A stretch of DNA of 64,000 bases. It comes from Candidatus Babeliales bacterium (GTDB lineage Bacteria > Babelota > Babeliae > Babelales > JACPOV01). Below the pieces are notes generated by a model that was not told the origin of the DNA, ran no database searches, and saw nothing but the letters and a program-made list of their open reading frames with translations. Location of the stretch: assembly GCA_040879965.1 (NCBI GenBank), contig JBBDJI010000013.1, positions 124,001-188,000 of the forward strand. The letters are read 5' to 3'. The position numbers and the translations under genes were made by a program. This document shows, one piece after another, positions 1-9,895 of this stretch (position 1 is its first letter; every line of letters begins with the position of its first letter).

Positions 1-2451
1 GGCTCTCGGTTTGAAGCAGTTATTGCAGAGGGAGCACAAAATTTTGATACATTGCGTAAGCATGACGTTGAATTTTCAGTGGCACCCAATTCGAGCCCTC
101 TTGGCCCTTGGTATATTTTTCTATTGATGATTTTATTAACGGTGCCACTCGGTATTTGGTACTTTTTCAAACAAAATCGAAATGGTTCAGGCGGCTCCAG
201 TGGTATTTTCTCTATGGGTAAAAGCCGCGCAAAAATGTTTAACCCTTCGATGATTAGTGCTACTTTTGATTCGGTGGCAGGAGTTCATGAGGCAAAAAGT
301 GCCTTGAAAGATGTAGTAGACTTTTTAAAAAACCCAGACAAATATCATCGTCTTGGCGCAAAAGTGCCTCGCGGTATACTTTTAGTAGGAGAACCAGGAA
401 ATGGAAAAACACTTTTGGCAAAAGCAATAGCTGGTGAAGCTAATTGTCCATTTTTTAGTATAACTGGTTCTGATTTTATTGAAGTTTTTGTTGGAGTAGG
501 TGCTGCACGCGTACGTGATCTATTTGCACAAGCACGAAAAAATTCACCATGCATTATTTTTATTGATGAAATTGATGCTATTGGCCGTTCTCGTGGAAGT
601 GGTTTTGGTGGTGGACATGATGAGCGTGAACAAACTCTTAATCAATTATTAACTGAAATGGATGGTTTTGAGACCTATCAATCTCCCGTAATTGTGATTG
701 CTGCTACTAATATTCCCGATGTATTAGATAAGGCATTATTGCGACCTGGTAGATTTGATCGTTGGGTGACTGTGCAATATCCAGATCAAGAAGCGCGTGA
801 ACAAATTTTAAAGATACACGCTGGTAATGTAAAAATTGATGCTGATGTTGATTTAGAATACTTAGCAAAAGAAACAGCCGGATTTTCAGGTGCAGATCTT
901 GCTAATTTGATGAATGAAGCCGCAATTAATGCTTCTAAAAAAAATCAAAATAGTGTGTCAATGCAGGATCTAACTGAAGCACACAAAAGTATGATGCGTA
1001 ACCGAGATGCTACTTCATCAGGAAATGCGGGAAATATGTTAGCTAAAGGTTCAAGCAAACCTAAAATGTTTATGCCTACGCAGGTAAAAACTAAATTTGC
1101 TGATGTAGCTGGTATTCCTGAAGCTAAAGAGGAATTGCAGGATGTGGTAGATTTTCTTAAAACACCTGAAAAATATCGTAGATTAGGCGCTAGGCTTCCT
1201 AAAGGGCTTTTATTGGTTGGTGACCCAGGAAATGGAAAAACATTGCTTGCAAAGGCAGTGGCAGGTGAAGCTAATTGTCCATTTTTTAGCGTCAGTGCTT
1301 CTGATTTTGTTGAAATGTATGTTGGTGTTGGTGCTTCTCGAGTACGTGATCTATTTGGTCAAGCGCGTCGTCACATGCCAAGTATTATTTTTATTGATGA
1401 AATTGATGCCGTTGGTGGTAAGCGAGTAGCTGGCTTTGATGGTGGCAGTGATGAACGGGCACAAACATTAAATCAATTATTAACTGAAATGGATGGATTC
1501 AATTCAGAAGATTCTTCAATAATTATTATGGCTGCTACCAATCGACCTGATATTTTAGATAACGCATTATTGCGGCCAGGTAGATTTGACAAGCGCATTG
1601 ATGTACCATATCCAGATCTTAAAAGTCGTGAACAAATTTTACAAGTTCATGCAAAAAATATAAAAATTGATCCAGCAGTTGATGTTACCCGCATCGCTCG
1701 TGGTACGCCCGGTTTTTCAGGCGCAGATCTTGCTCATTTAGTTAATGAGGCAGCATTAATCGCAACCAAAAAGACTGAGCAAGAAACTGTTACCATGTAT
1801 GATTTTGAAGATGCGCGTGATAAAATTATGTTGGGTAAAGAATTAAGATCAATTGTATTGTCAGATCAAGAACGAAACATGGTTGCCTATCATGAATCAG
1901 GACATGCTTTAGTGAGATTACTGCTTCCTAAAGTTTCAGATCCACTGCACAAGGTTACTATTGTACCACGTGGCAAAGCGCTTGGGGTAACTCATTCATT
2001 GCCTGAAAAAGACAAATATCTTTCAACCAAAGAAGAACTATTTACGCTTTTAATGGTTTGTCTTGGAGGGCGTATTGCTGAACAATTATTCTTTAATGTT
2101 TTAAGTTCAGGTGCTGCTGATGATTTTCAAAAGGCTACGCATTGGGCACGAAAAATGGTGTGTTCATATGGTATGACTGATGAACTTGGCCCCGTAGTGT
2201 ATAATCAAGGACGTGGTGAATTTGAATATTCTCAAAAAACTGCAGAACGAATTGATGACGTGGTTCATAAAGTTCTGGCTGATGCGCAAGCTCAAACTGA
2301 AGAATTATTACGTTCAAATAAGGATAAATTAGAAAAATTAGCATTGGCTTTATTAGAAAAAGAAACCTTATTTGCGGATGAAATTTATGCTCTGTTAAAT
2401 ATTCAGCCAAGAGAAAGTTTTAAATTGGTTGATAAGGACGAGGATGCTTAA
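1..2451 (+). CDS. ftsH: ATP-dependent zinc metalloprotease FtsH with two AAA+ domains (5' end outside window)
   Basis: Membrane-anchored AAA+ protease that unfolds and degrades membrane and cytosolic proteins. The frame is open to base 1 with no stop, so the real start lies upstream and the window opens in the periplasmic part. Numbering from the codon at 52: transmembrane helix about 18-40; first AAA+ module about 70-320 with Walker A GEPGNGKT (113-120), pore motif FVG (146-148), Walker B IIFIDE and an arginine-finger region; second AAA+ module about 345-590 with Walker A GDPGNGKT (390-397), pore YVG and Walker B; M41 peptidase with zinc site HESGH (614-618) and a downstream SGAADD segment. 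Ordinary FtsH has only one AAA module. The two copies share near-identical DNA stretches (around 434 and 1265), which points to an internal duplication. It overlaps the next gene by 8 bases. Confidence 0.95.
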   Translation, partial: GSRFEAVIAEGAQNFDTLRKHDVEFSVAPNSSPLGPWYIFLLMILLTVPLGIWYFFKQNRNGSGGSSGIFSMGKSRAKMFNPSMISATFDSVAGVHEAKSALKDVVDFLKNPDKYHRLGAKVPRGILLVGEPGNGKTLLAKAIAGEANCPFFSITGSDFIEVFVGVGAARVRDLFAQARKNSPCIIFIDEIDAIGRSRGSGFGGGHDEREQTLNQLLTEMDGFETYQSPVIVIAATNIPDVLDKALLRPGRFDRWVTVQYPDQEAREQILKIHAGNVKIDADVDLEYLAKETAGFSGADLANLMNEAAINASKKNQNSVSMQDLTEAHKSMMRNRDATSSGNAGNMLAKGSSKPKMFMPTQVKTKFADVAGIPEAKEELQDVVDFLKTPEKYRRLGARLPKGLLLVGDPGNGKTLLAKAVAGEANCPFFSVSASDFVEMYVGVGASRVRDLFGQARRHMPSIIFIDEIDAVGGKRVAGFDGGSDERAQTLNQLLTEMDGFNSEDSSIIIMAATNRPDILDNALLRPGRFDKRIDVPYPDLKSREQILQVHAKNIKIDPAVDVTRIARGTPGFSGADLAHLVNEAALIATKKTEQETVTMYDFEDARDKIMLGKELRSIVLSDQERNMVAYHESGHALVRLLLPKVSDPLHKVTIVPRGKALGVTHSLPEKDKYLSTKEELFTLLMVCLGGRIAEQLFFNVLSSGAADDFQKATHWARKMVCSYGMTDELGPVVYNQGRGEFEYSQKTAERIDDVVHKVLADAQAQTEELLRSNKDKLEKLALALLEKETLFADEIYALLNIQPRESFKLVDKDEDA

Positions 2452-3229
2452 ACCGGACATTGATTTACAAAAATCGGTGGAACCTATTATTCGTAAAGCG
2501 GGTGATATTTTACTTTCATATTGGCAAAAGCCCATTATAAGATCACAAAAAAAAGACCATGGTTTTGTGACTGAGGCTGATATTGCGAGTGAAGAATACT
2601 TAATTGAAGCATTACATCAAGTATTACCTGAAGCATCATTTTTTGCAGAAGAATCGGGTAAAAAGGGCAATACTGCAGATGGTTATTGCTGGGTTATTGA
2701 TCCACTCGATGGAACGACTAATTTTGCTTTTGGTATACCACATTTTTGTATTTCGATTGCGTTGACCTATTTTAATGAACCTATTTTTGGTATGATCTTT
2801 CTACCATTATTTGATGAGTTATTTTATGCTCAAAAAGGAAAAGGATCATTTTTAAATCAAAAAAAGATTGCCATTGCGCAGGATAGGCCGCTTGATAAGA
2901 CGTTGCTTTTGGTTGGGTTTCCTTATAAAAAAGGAAAGACATTTTTAAGAGTTTTAGAGAATCTTAACCAAATTTCAACGCGGACATACGCATTTCGCCA
3001 TTTAGGAGCAATTGCAATAGATCAAGCATATATTGCTTGCGGCAGAGCGGATGGTCTTTTTTTTGAAGATTTAGCCTGGTGGGATGTAGCTGCTGGTATT
3101 TTGCTTATAAAAGAGGCCGGCGGTGTAGTTTCCACCTATGAGGGTAAAGATATTAGGCCAGAATATCATTCTTATGTGGCTGCAAATGAGGGTTTGTATC
3201 AACATTTGTTCTCATTATTGCAAAAATAA
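2444..3229 (+). CDS. Inositol monophosphatase family phosphatase (SuhB/CysQ type)
   Basis: Mg2+-dependent sugar- or nucleotide-phosphate phosphatase, 261 aa. Family signatures are visible: the metal-ligand Glu in FFAEESG, the core DPLDGTTN motif, and the C-terminal WWDVAAG motif carrying the third metal Asp. I start it at the ATG at 2444, inside the ftsH stop region (8-base overlap) and preceded by AAGGA. A TTG at 2429 would also be in frame but lacks better support. The overlap suggests translational coupling to ftsH. The substrate cannot be told from sequence; inositol phosphate, PAP and an RNA-associated SuhB role are all possible in this family. Confidence 0.85.
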   Translation: MLKPDIDLQKSVEPIIRKAGDILLSYWQKPIIRSQKKDHGFVTEADIASEEYLIEALHQVLPEASFFAEESGKKGNTADGYCWVIDPLDGTTNFAFGIPHFCISIALTYFNEPIFGMIFLPLFDELFYAQKGKGSFLNQKKIAIAQDRPLDKTLLLVGFPYKKGKTFLRVLENLNQISTRTYAFRHLGAIAIDQAYIACGRADGLFFEDLAWWDVAAGILLIKEAGGVVSTYEGKDIRPEYHSYVAANEGLYQHLFSLLQK

Positions 3230-3240
3230 CAAAGTAATCA

Positions 3241-3268
3241 TTGAAAAAAATCATATTTTTAGTAAAGT
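3241..3268 (+). promoter_or_regulatory. Candidate sigma-70 promoter for rpmB-rpsT
   Basis: TTGAAA at 3241-3246 and TAAAGT at 3263-3268 with a 16-base spacer, 37 bases ahead of the L28 start, in the only intergenic gap before the two ribosomal genes. Assigned by eye only. Confidence 0.35.
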
Positions 3269-3304
3269 AATAATAAGATTGCACTATCAAAAAGGACAAC
3301 AAAC

Positions 3305-3508
3305 ATGTCACGAATTTGTACCATATGTAATAAAAGACCACAAGTTGGCAATTTGGTAAGTCACGCAAAAAACCGTACAAAACGCTGGCTTTACCCAAAT
3401 GTTCACAAATTTCGCTTTACCTTAGTTGGTCAAGAACCAAAAAAGGTACAACGCGGTGCGGTATGCACTAAATGCGTAAAAGCTGGCAAAATAGAAAAAG
3501 TTTTATAA
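3305..3508 (+). CDS. rpmB: 50S ribosomal protein L28
   Basis: Large-subunit ribosomal protein, 67 aa, complete. The start [12 protein letters not shown] and the central RTKRWLYPN segment are typical of L28. Two CxxC pairs (C5/C8 and C54/C57) mark it as the zinc-binding (C+) form. AAAGGA sits just upstream of the ATG. It is followed 17 bases later by rpsT and the two probably share a transcript ending at the 3821 terminator. L28 is more often paired with L33, so this L28-S20 pairing is a local arrangement. Confidence 0.95.
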   Translation: MSRICTICNKRPQVGNLVSHAKNRTKRWLYPNVHKFRFTLVGQEPKKVQRGAVCTKCVKAGKIEKVL

Positions 3509-3525
3509 TTTAGAGGTTATCTTCA

Positions 3526-3813
3526 ATGGCAAATATAAAATCAGCAAAAAAACAAGCTATTCAAAACGAAAAGCGTCGTCAAATAAACCTCGCTCGCAAA
3601 ACATCAGTTAAAACTGCAGTAAAAAAAGTTTTAACGGCTATAGAAAAAAATGCTCCAGTAGAACAAGCAAAAGAATTGCTGAAGGATGCTGAAGCAAAAT
3701 TAGCACGCGCTAAAAATAAAGGTGTTTTACATTTTAATACCGTGCGCAGAAAAATTAGTAATTTAGCACAAAAAATTGCTGAATATACAAAAGAGCAACA
3801 AGCTTCAAAGTAA
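3526..3813 (+). CDS. rpsT: 30S ribosomal protein S20
   Basis: Small-subunit 16S rRNA-binding protein, 95 aa, complete. The Lys/Arg-rich helical N-terminus (MANIKSAKKQAIQNEKRR) and the C-terminal HFNTVRRKISNLA segment are characteristic. GAGGTT lies upstream as ribosome binding site. It ends just before a strong hairpin-plus-T terminator, so it is the last gene of the rpmB-rpsT unit. Confidence 0.95.
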   Translation: MANIKSAKKQAIQNEKRRQINLARKTSVKTAVKKVLTAIEKNAPVEQAKELLKDAEAKLARAKNKGVLHFNTVRRKISNLAQKIAEYTKEQQASK

Positions 3814-3820
3814 AAATTAA

Positions 3821-3850
3821 AAAGGGAGTTTTTTTAACTCCCTTTTTTTC
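3821..3850 (+). terminator. Rho-independent terminator after rpsT
   Basis: Ten-base perfect inverted repeat (AAAGGGAGTT / AACTCCCTTT) with a 5-base T loop, followed by a T tract. It lies 8 bases after the S20 stop. It could also serve the converging minus-strand gene at 3881. Confidence 0.85.
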
Positions 3851-3880
3851 TTATAATAATCGAATTTGATAAAGCCAATC

Positions 3881-4282
3881 TTAAAACGCACTATAATCAA
3901 TAAGCCTACCTTCACTTTGTGCAGCTTTTGCTGCTTGATGTACTTCACTTATATTCTTGTGAAGACTAGTTGCAAGATTTTCCATTTTTTGTGAATGATC
4001 TTCGGCCTCCTGCAATTTTTCAAAGATTAAATTGAGCAAATTTTGTAAATCTGTAATTGCTTGGGTAATATCTTTATTACCGCTAGTTATAGCCATACGT
4101 TGAATTTTAAGAATTTGATTGATAATTTGTTTTGAAAGTTGTTGTAAATTTTTTATATTAGCGGTTTGTTTTTGTGCTATTTGTTTTGTTTCATTTGCTA
4201 TTTGTTGTGTTTCTTCTAGTGCATATATTGAGTTGAGTGAAACCATTAATAATGTTAATAATCCATATAATATTTTCTTCAT
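3881..4282 (-). CDS. Small secreted coiled-coil protein, unknown function
   Basis: 133 aa. Residues 1-21 form a clear signal peptide (MKK, hydrophobic core, cleavage region near IYA). The mature part is almost wholly helical and rich in Gln, Asn and Lys with heptad-like Leu/Ile spacing (about 25-120), so an elongated coiled coil is likely. AAAGGAAT lies upstream of the ATG. I recognise no family. It sits alone between the rpsT terminator and the cell-wall gene on the same strand. A surface or periplasmic helper, or an exported host-interaction protein, are both possible. Confidence 0.7.
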   Translation of the reverse strand: MKKILYGLLTLLMVSLNSIYALEETQQIANETKQIAQKQTANIKNLQQLSKQIINQILKIQRMAITSGNKDITQAITDLQNLLNLIFEKLQEAEDHSQKMENLATSLHKNISEVHQAAKAAQSEGRLIDYSAF

Positions 4283-4392
4283 TTTATTCCTTTTTTGTAG
4301 ATTTCAATTTTTAAATAAAATCAAATATAAGAATATTTGTGGGCCATGTGGACACTCTTAACTTATATTCTATGTGATAATTAGCTTTAATT

Positions 4393-6126
4393 TCAAGACT
4401 TTTTTGATTTTTCTTGCTTAATCATATGGGTTCGATATCTGCTGAGAAACTGTTTTGCCACTGAGGTTGCCGCTCGAGATGAACCGGCGTGCTCTATAAG
4501 TAGTACTAAAACCAAGGGAGGAGCTTCTTTAAAACAGATATAAGCAACAAACCAAGCATGTTCTAAATGTTCCTTACCCAATGAGCGTTTTCCGAGCTTA
4601 CTAACCTGAGCAGTTCCGGTTTTAGCATAAATTTTTATATCTTCAATAGTATTAACTCGAGCTCCAGTACCTTGAGTAACCACCGATTTCATTGATTTTT
4701 TGAGAAAATTACGTGTAGAGAGAGAAACGCTAAGAGGACGTAAGAAAATTGGTTCCTGTGTTAAAATACGTGGATTGACTAAGTACCCTTTAAAAATGCT
4801 ACCGATCATACTGGCAATTTGAATTGGCGTTACCAGTAAATATCCTTGACCAATGCTGGCATGCAATGTTTCGCCAGCCCACCAAGGTTCGCCTAATTTT
4901 TTATACTTCCATTCCCGTGTGGGGACCAAACCAGCTTGTTCAGCAAATACGGTATTTGTTTTTTGGCCGAGACCAAACTTTAAAGCATATGTTGCAAGAT
5001 CATCAATCGATATTTGTTTGCCAATTTCATAAAATGGAATATTGCACGATTTGGCAACCGCTTCATGCATCGTTAAAAAACCATGTCCAGAGCGCTTTGC
5101 GCAATGATACCGTAAATTATGAAATTTAAGATACCCATTACATTCAAAAATAGTTTCTGGGCTAATAATATTTAATTCAAGGCCAGCAGCAAGAGATACT
5201 AATTTAAAAATTGATGCGGGCGGATAGCAGGCATTAAAAACACGATTCAAAAAAGGCTTATTTTCTTGTAATGCAAGCCATTTATCCGAATTAATTGGAC
5301 TTAAAAAAACACTTGGATCAAAACTTGGACGAGATACTAGTGCTTTAATAGCGCCATTTTCTGGATCAATAAGAATCATTGCGCCAGTTTGATTATTGTT
5401 AAAAGATTGCTCTGCTATCATTTGTAAAGAAACATCCAGTGTTGTTTGAATATCATTGCCAATTAAAGATTTTTTTATTTCTTGTTCAAAAATAGAAGAA
5501 CCCGTTGAATTTATTAAGTTAATACGCTGCCCTTTTGTTCCTTTTAGCGTTGTTTCGAATAGTTTTTCTAGGCCCATTTTTCCTTCAGTATCCAATGCTA
5601 TATTACTAATGTATCCGATAGTATGGCTTGCAAGCATTGTATAGGGATAGTATCGTTTAATTTCCTTTTCAATCATGATATTCGGATGATCAGGGAATTT
5701 TTCAAAAATTTTACTCAAGTGTTCAAATGAAATATCCGAATCAAGTAAAACTTTTTTGCCATATTTTTTTGCGTATTGAATTTTTTCATGTAAGGTTTCA
5801 GTTTCATTTATATCACATACTTTTTTTAAAAATGATAAAAGATCTAGTTGATCTGCTGATAAATTTTTATTGTGAGAACTTTGCCAATAAAGTTTTGTAA
5901 CTGGCCTATTTGTAGCAAGTAGTTTGCCGTTACAATCTAAGATATTGCCGCGTATACAAGGAGTCTTTGTGGTGCGTATACAATTTTTCTGTGCACGAAT
6001 TTGAAGCTCATTTCCTAAATAAATTTGTAGATGAAAAAGGCGCGCAAAAATAATGAAAAAAATAATTGCTAAAATACAACTGACTCGTTGATAATGCCGG
6101 TCAAAAATCGTTCCTTCTAACGACAT
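4393..6126 (-). CDS. mrdA: Penicillin-binding protein 2-type peptidoglycan D,D-transpeptidase
   Basis: Class B PBP, about 577 aa, that crosslinks peptidoglycan in the periplasm. Visible in order: a short cytosolic N-terminus, one membrane helix (about 15-37), a dimerisation domain, then the transpeptidase with the nucleophile motif SIFK (Ser near 304), an SCN motif and KTGT near 500. I use the ATG at 6126, 8 bases after the xerD stop; an upstream ATG at 6189 would run inside xerD. No clear Shine-Dalgarno precedes the chosen start. PBP2 (elongation) is preferred over FtsI from general layout, but the split is not certain. Its presence implies a peptidoglycan wall. Confidence 0.8.
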   Translation of the reverse strand: MSLEGTIFDRHYQRVSCILAIIFFIIFARLFHLQIYLGNELQIRAQKNCIRTTKTPCIRGNILDCNGKLLATNRPVTKLYWQSSHNKNLSADQLDLLSFLKKVCDINETETLHEKIQYAKKYGKKVLLDSDISFEHLSKIFEKFPDHPNIMIEKEIKRYYPYTMLASHTIGYISNIALDTEGKMGLEKLFETTLKGTKGQRINLINSTGSSIFEQEIKKSLIGNDIQTTLDVSLQMIAEQSFNNNQTGAMILIDPENGAIKALVSRPSFDPSVFLSPINSDKWLALQENKPFLNRVFNACYPPASIFKLVSLAAGLELNIISPETIFECNGYLKFHNLRYHCAKRSGHGFLTMHEAVAKSCNIPFYEIGKQISIDDLATYALKFGLGQKTNTVFAEQAGLVPTREWKYKKLGEPWWAGETLHASIGQGYLLVTPIQIASMIGSIFKGYLVNPRILTQEPIFLRPLSVSLSTRNFLKKSMKSVVTQGTGARVNTIEDIKIYAKTGTAQVSKLGKRSLGKEHLEHAWFVAYICFKEAPPLVLVLLIEHAGSSRAATSVAKQFLSRYRTHMIKQEKSKKS

Positions 6127-6133
6127 AATAAAA

Positions 6134-7054
6134 TTACGTTGATTGTTTTTTAATCGAATTAAATGGATGTATTGAATCGCACATTTCACTCAATTGTGTG
6201 TTGGAAACATGTGTGTATTTTTCAGTACTTGTAAGTGTAGCATGACCGAGTAATTCTTGAACCACTCGTAAATCAACACCTTGATTTAATAAATGCGTAG
6301 CAAACGAATGACGGAGCTTATGCGGCGTTATTTTTTTTTGAATATTTAAAAATGATCGAAACATCTCGCAAATCCGTTGAATCGAACGAGTTGATATTGA
6401 TTGACCTCGATGATTTAAAAAAAGATATTCATCATCGCTTTTTTGTAATAGACGTTCTTTTTCTAAATAAGTAATTATTTTTTCTTTTGCTTTTGAACCA
6501 AACAATACAAAACGTTCCTTTTTTCCTTTGCCAAAGATACGGATTGTTTTATTTTCTAGATCGATATTATTAAAAGTAATACTTACTAATTCAGAGCATC
6601 GAATACCGGTAGCGTATAATAATTCAAAAATCGCTAAATCACGATGCGGGCTTGATGTGGTGAGTTCACTTGGCTGGATTTTATCCAATAAATAAGAAAT
6701 TTCATCAATGCTTAAATATATCGGTAATTTTTTATCAAGGCGCGGACGAGTTAGCTTTAATGCTATCGGAATGCCTTGCTTATTTAAAAATCTAAGAAAC
6801 GATTGTAAGCAAGAAATTTTACGTGCAATAGAACTTTTGCTTATTTTTTTATAATACATAGCAACAAAATAACGTTCTATTAAAAGACGAAACGGGATTT
6901 CGATCTTATTTCTTGTTATATTTTCTTGCCAAAATTCAATTAATTGATTCAAATCACTTTCATAGGCACGATAGGTATGAGTGGAAACGTTTTTTTCTAT
7001 TTTCAAAAAAGTGATAAATGCTATTTTTTGTTCTTTAAAATCTTTTAATTTCAT
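6134..7054 (-). CDS. xerD: Tyrosine recombinase XerC/XerD
   Basis: Site-specific recombinase, 306 aa, that resolves chromosome dimers at dif. It has an N-terminal SAM-like core-binding domain (about 1-100) and a C-terminal catalytic domain with the Arg in ATGIRCSEL, the HKLRHSFATHLL box, the LLGHATLTST box and the nucleophile Tyr in EKYTHVS. AAGGAG lies 6-7 bases before the ATG. Length and motif spacing match Xer proteins rather than phage integrases. The PBP gene follows after 8 bases. XerC and XerD cannot be separated reliably here. Confidence 0.9.
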   Translation of the reverse strand: MKLKDFKEQKIAFITFLKIEKNVSTHTYRAYESDLNQLIEFWQENITRNKIEIPFRLLIERYFVAMYYKKISKSSIARKISCLQSFLRFLNKQGIPIALKLTRPRLDKKLPIYLSIDEISYLLDKIQPSELTTSSPHRDLAIFELLYATGIRCSELVSITFNNIDLENKTIRIFGKGKKERFVLFGSKAKEKIITYLEKERLLQKSDDEYLFLNHRGQSISTRSIQRICEMFRSFLNIQKKITPHKLRHSFATHLLNQGVDLRVVQELLGHATLTSTEKYTHVSNTQLSEMCDSIHPFNSIKKQST

Positions 7055-7097
7055 AGTACTCCTTGTGCTAGATTAAACAATACGCAAATGCGCGGGA

Positions 7098-9809
7098 TTA
7101 ATCAATATTATACTCTTTGCATCGGCGATTGATTGAAGAGCGATTTACGCCAAGGAATGTTGCGATTTTATTTTGATTTTTAAATTTTTGCATAAGCATG
7201 CGGAGTATTTTAGGATCTTTGAGTGCTTTTTTGCCCAAGCGTGCCGCTTCTACCAGCTCAGGATCTGAGACATTATACGCAGGATCGAATTGTACTTCTT
7301 GTAAAACTTCATTTTTTTGCGATTTTTTTAACAATATATTTTGTACACGGCTTCTAAATTCTTGCAAACTTGCTGGACATGAATTTATAAGTTTGAGTTT
7401 TTCTTTTTCAGTTAATACCAAAAGATTTTTAAAAGTCTGTGTTTGAATTGCTTGTTCAGTAAATCCTTCAGCAAGATCAGTAAGTTCCTTTTTTGGTAAT
7501 GAAAGTAAAGGCGGCATAATTAAAGTGGTTTGGTTGAGCTCTTTAAAAAGTGCCCTAGAAAATCTTCCTTCTTGAACGAGCGTTGATAAATTTTGATTAG
7601 TGGAGCAGATGATACGTACATTTGCAGTAATCTTATGATCTCCTTTAAATACATGAAAAAAGCCATAACGGATAAATTCTGCCAAGTGATGCTGGGTTTC
7701 TAAATCAAGAAAATGAATATTTTCAATGAACAAGGTTCCGACTTCATTAAGTTTTTCCAGTAAAGCAAGTTCACGATTTAAACCAAAAATAGAATTCATA
7801 CCAAATAGCTTCATTGCGGTTGCAAAGTTTTTTTCAGGCGCTTGTAGTTTAAGAATATGTAAAGTTTCTCGTAAACTAATATGATGCAATAGCTCAACCA
7901 TAGGCATGATATCTGCCTCTGGTATTTCAAGTAACAGTGCTTTTTTAGAAAGTGCTGTTTTAAGAAGTTCAATTTTAAAATTAAGAAGTTTTTCACCAGA
8001 ACCAGGAATAAGCTGTTTGATTAATTTTCCAGAAGCAGTGGTTTCTAGATATAAGAGATAATCCCATTCTGAAGGATTTTTAAGTAAATCAACTTGTTCT
8101 TTAACAATATCAGAGATTTCTGGGTAATAAACCAAAATAATGATATTGTTTTGTTCTAAATTTGGGATAGCTGATAAAACTAAACGATTTCCGATTGTAT
8201 CTTTTACTAGACATGTATAACTTGTTTTATATTCCTGCACCTGCTGTGAAAGCTTGTATAGCGATTTAGTTAATGGATGCCCTTCCTGCACATTGATATT
8301 AACTTGTAATAAATCTTTTGCCGTTTGATTAGCATAAATAAAACGGCGTTGCTTATAAAATAAAATGCCAATTTTACGTTGTTTGTTATCACGCAAGAAA
8401 GATCGAATACTCTCTTTATACTGGTTAATCTCATGAAGTTTACGATACAGTTCTTCTTGCAGTTCTTTTTCTTTTTGAATGATAGTAACTAGGTTTCTAT
8501 TTTCGAGTAAGTTAATAATATTAGCAAGATAACTAGCAAATACCACCATCTCATCCCGCTCTATATTGCTATAAAATTCTTCAGAGCGAGAATCACGTTC
8601 TACAACGATATAACCAATAATAGTGTTTTTTTCGTAAATAGGTAAAAAGATATCAACATTAATTTGTTTTAAAAAAGGTAGTATTTCTTGTGATGTAGCT
8701 GAATTTTCATAAAAATTGCTAAACTCAATTTCATCCATAATTAATATTTTTTCTTGCCTTAAATAGTTGGCAATTGAGCAGCCTTCATTTTCATGATGAC
8801 TGATAAATGCCTCTACTGTTTTTTCAATCGGATTTAACGAATCAACGGTATCATCAGGTTCTTGTTTTCTTTTTATTTTTCGCATAACAAGCATAATGCG
8901 ATTTGGATGAACGCTAAACATATTTTTGAAAAATGACTGTGCAATATGATTCAATTCCTTCATGTTAGTAACTTGCCCGAGCTGTTCAAGCGTATTTTTA
9001 AAATCATCAATAAAGTTAAATGAAGAAACTGATTGCACATGATTTTGAAAATTTAAAAAGCGTAGACCCATTACTTTTTTTGCAGAAAAATAGAGCGCAA
9101 AAGTTAATGCAGCCGTAGAAATGCTGACAACTGCATAGTTGCTGGCAATGTAGGAAGGGTAAAATGAAAATGGATATAACTGTATAAAATCAGAGATTAA
9201 ATGAGGAGCGATTAGAAATTTAATAAATACTTTTGCTTGTTGATGTAAAATTTTGGGGAGAAAAGTTGTTTTTAGTTTTTTTAAAGTGAAATACAAACTA
9301 AAAACTATAGGGAAAAAATTATAAATGGTACTAATAGTATATAAGCTATACTTAAAAGATATTGTAGAGGCGAAAAAAATATTTTGTATTGCTAGATAAA
9401 GATGTAAAAAAGAAAATAATATACCTATTCCAATAAAGAAATATTGAAATATAGAAATTTTATAGTCTTTATTAATTAAACTTTCAATGAAAAGACTTAA
9501 AGCTTGATATTCAACAATAAACCATATCCAAGATATTCGTATAAAAAATGATACGAGCTTATAAGAAAAATCTGGAATAAAAAGTTTTTTGATTGTAAAA
9601 ATAATCCAAGCCATATCAGAAAACATGGCACTTATAATTACAATAGATAGAAAAATCCATGGCTTTTTCACACTCGTTGATCTAAAAAATCCATGAATGA
9701 TAATAAAAATTAATAAACCTGTTTTAAAACTAATTGATATTAATGTAATAAGTAATAAAAACGGAAAGCTATTTATTATTGTCTCAAAAAAATATAAAAT
9801 ATTGAACAT
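7098..9809 (-). CDS. Membrane-bound sigma-54-activator-like regulator with degenerate ATPase domain
   Basis: 903 aa. Residues 1-250 hold about seven hydrophobic helices; about 270-420 resembles a GAF sensor; a short coiled coil follows; about 460-560 is PAS-like; about 590-830 aligns with the NtrC-type AAA domain (LFG...VGTLFIENI, then an FSRALFKELN and PPLLSLP stretch); residues 865-903 are a Fis-type helix-turn-helix (KIATFLGVNRSSINRRCKEY). The Walker A position reads EIPEADIM instead of GESGTGKE, the GAFTGA loop is shortened and lost (near 667-675), and Walker B ends EN rather than DE. It probably cannot hydrolyse ATP or remodel sigma-54 polymerase in the usual way. It could act as a DNA-binding membrane sensor or as a partner of an active homologue. 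Confidence 0.75.
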   Translation of the reverse strand: MFNILYFFETIINSFPFLLLITLISISFKTGLLIFIIIHGFFRSTSVKKPWIFLSIVIISAMFSDMAWIIFTIKKLFIPDFSYKLVSFFIRISWIWFIVEYQALSLFIESLINKDYKISIFQYFFIGIGILFSFLHLYLAIQNIFFASTISFKYSLYTISTIYNFFPIVFSLYFTLKKLKTTFLPKILHQQAKVFIKFLIAPHLISDFIQLYPFSFYPSYIASNYAVVSISTAALTFALYFSAKKVMGLRFLNFQNHVQSVSSFNFIDDFKNTLEQLGQVTNMKELNHIAQSFFKNMFSVHPNRIMLVMRKIKRKQEPDDTVDSLNPIEKTVEAFISHHENEGCSIANYLRQEKILIMDEIEFSNFYENSATSQEILPFLKQINVDIFLPIYEKNTIIGYIVVERDSRSEEFYSNIERDEMVVFASYLANIINLLENRNLVTIIQKEKELQEELYRKLHEINQYKESIRSFLRDNKQRKIGILFYKQRRFIYANQTAKDLLQVNINVQEGHPLTKSLYKLSQQVQEYKTSYTCLVKDTIGNRLVLSAIPNLEQNNIIILVYYPEISDIVKEQVDLLKNPSEWDYLLYLETTASGKLIKQLIPGSGEKLLNFKIELLKTALSKKALLLEIPEADIMPMVELLHHISLRETLHILKLQAPEKNFATAMKLFGMNSIFGLNRELALLEKLNEVGTLFIENIHFLDLETQHHLAEFIRYGFFHVFKGDHKITANVRIICSTNQNLSTLVQEGRFSRALFKELNQTTLIMPPLLSLPKKELTDLAEGFTEQAIQTQTFKNLLVLTEKEKLKLINSCPASLQEFRSRVQNILLKKSQKNEVLQEVQFDPAYNVSDPELVEAARLGKKALKDPKILRMLMQKFKNQNKIATFLGVNRSSINRRCKEYNID

Positions 9810-9815
9810 ATTATC

Positions 9816-9844
9816 TTGAATCAGTTAAATAATTTTAGTACACT
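9816..9844 (+). promoter_or_regulatory. Candidate promoter for the 28-codon peptide gene
   Basis: TTGAAT (9816-9821), a 17-base spacer and TACACT (9839-9844). It lies about 50 bases upstream of the small ORF and diverges from the regulator gene that starts at 9809 on the other strand. Confidence 0.4.
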
Positions 9845-9895
9845 ACAGCATAATAATAAGAAATATTTTTAAAACCTAAATTTTTAGGAGGTACT

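Noticed and set aside
6127-6189. Extended N-terminus of the PBP2-type protein
   Set aside because: Those codons overlap the end of xerD and are unlike the family start.
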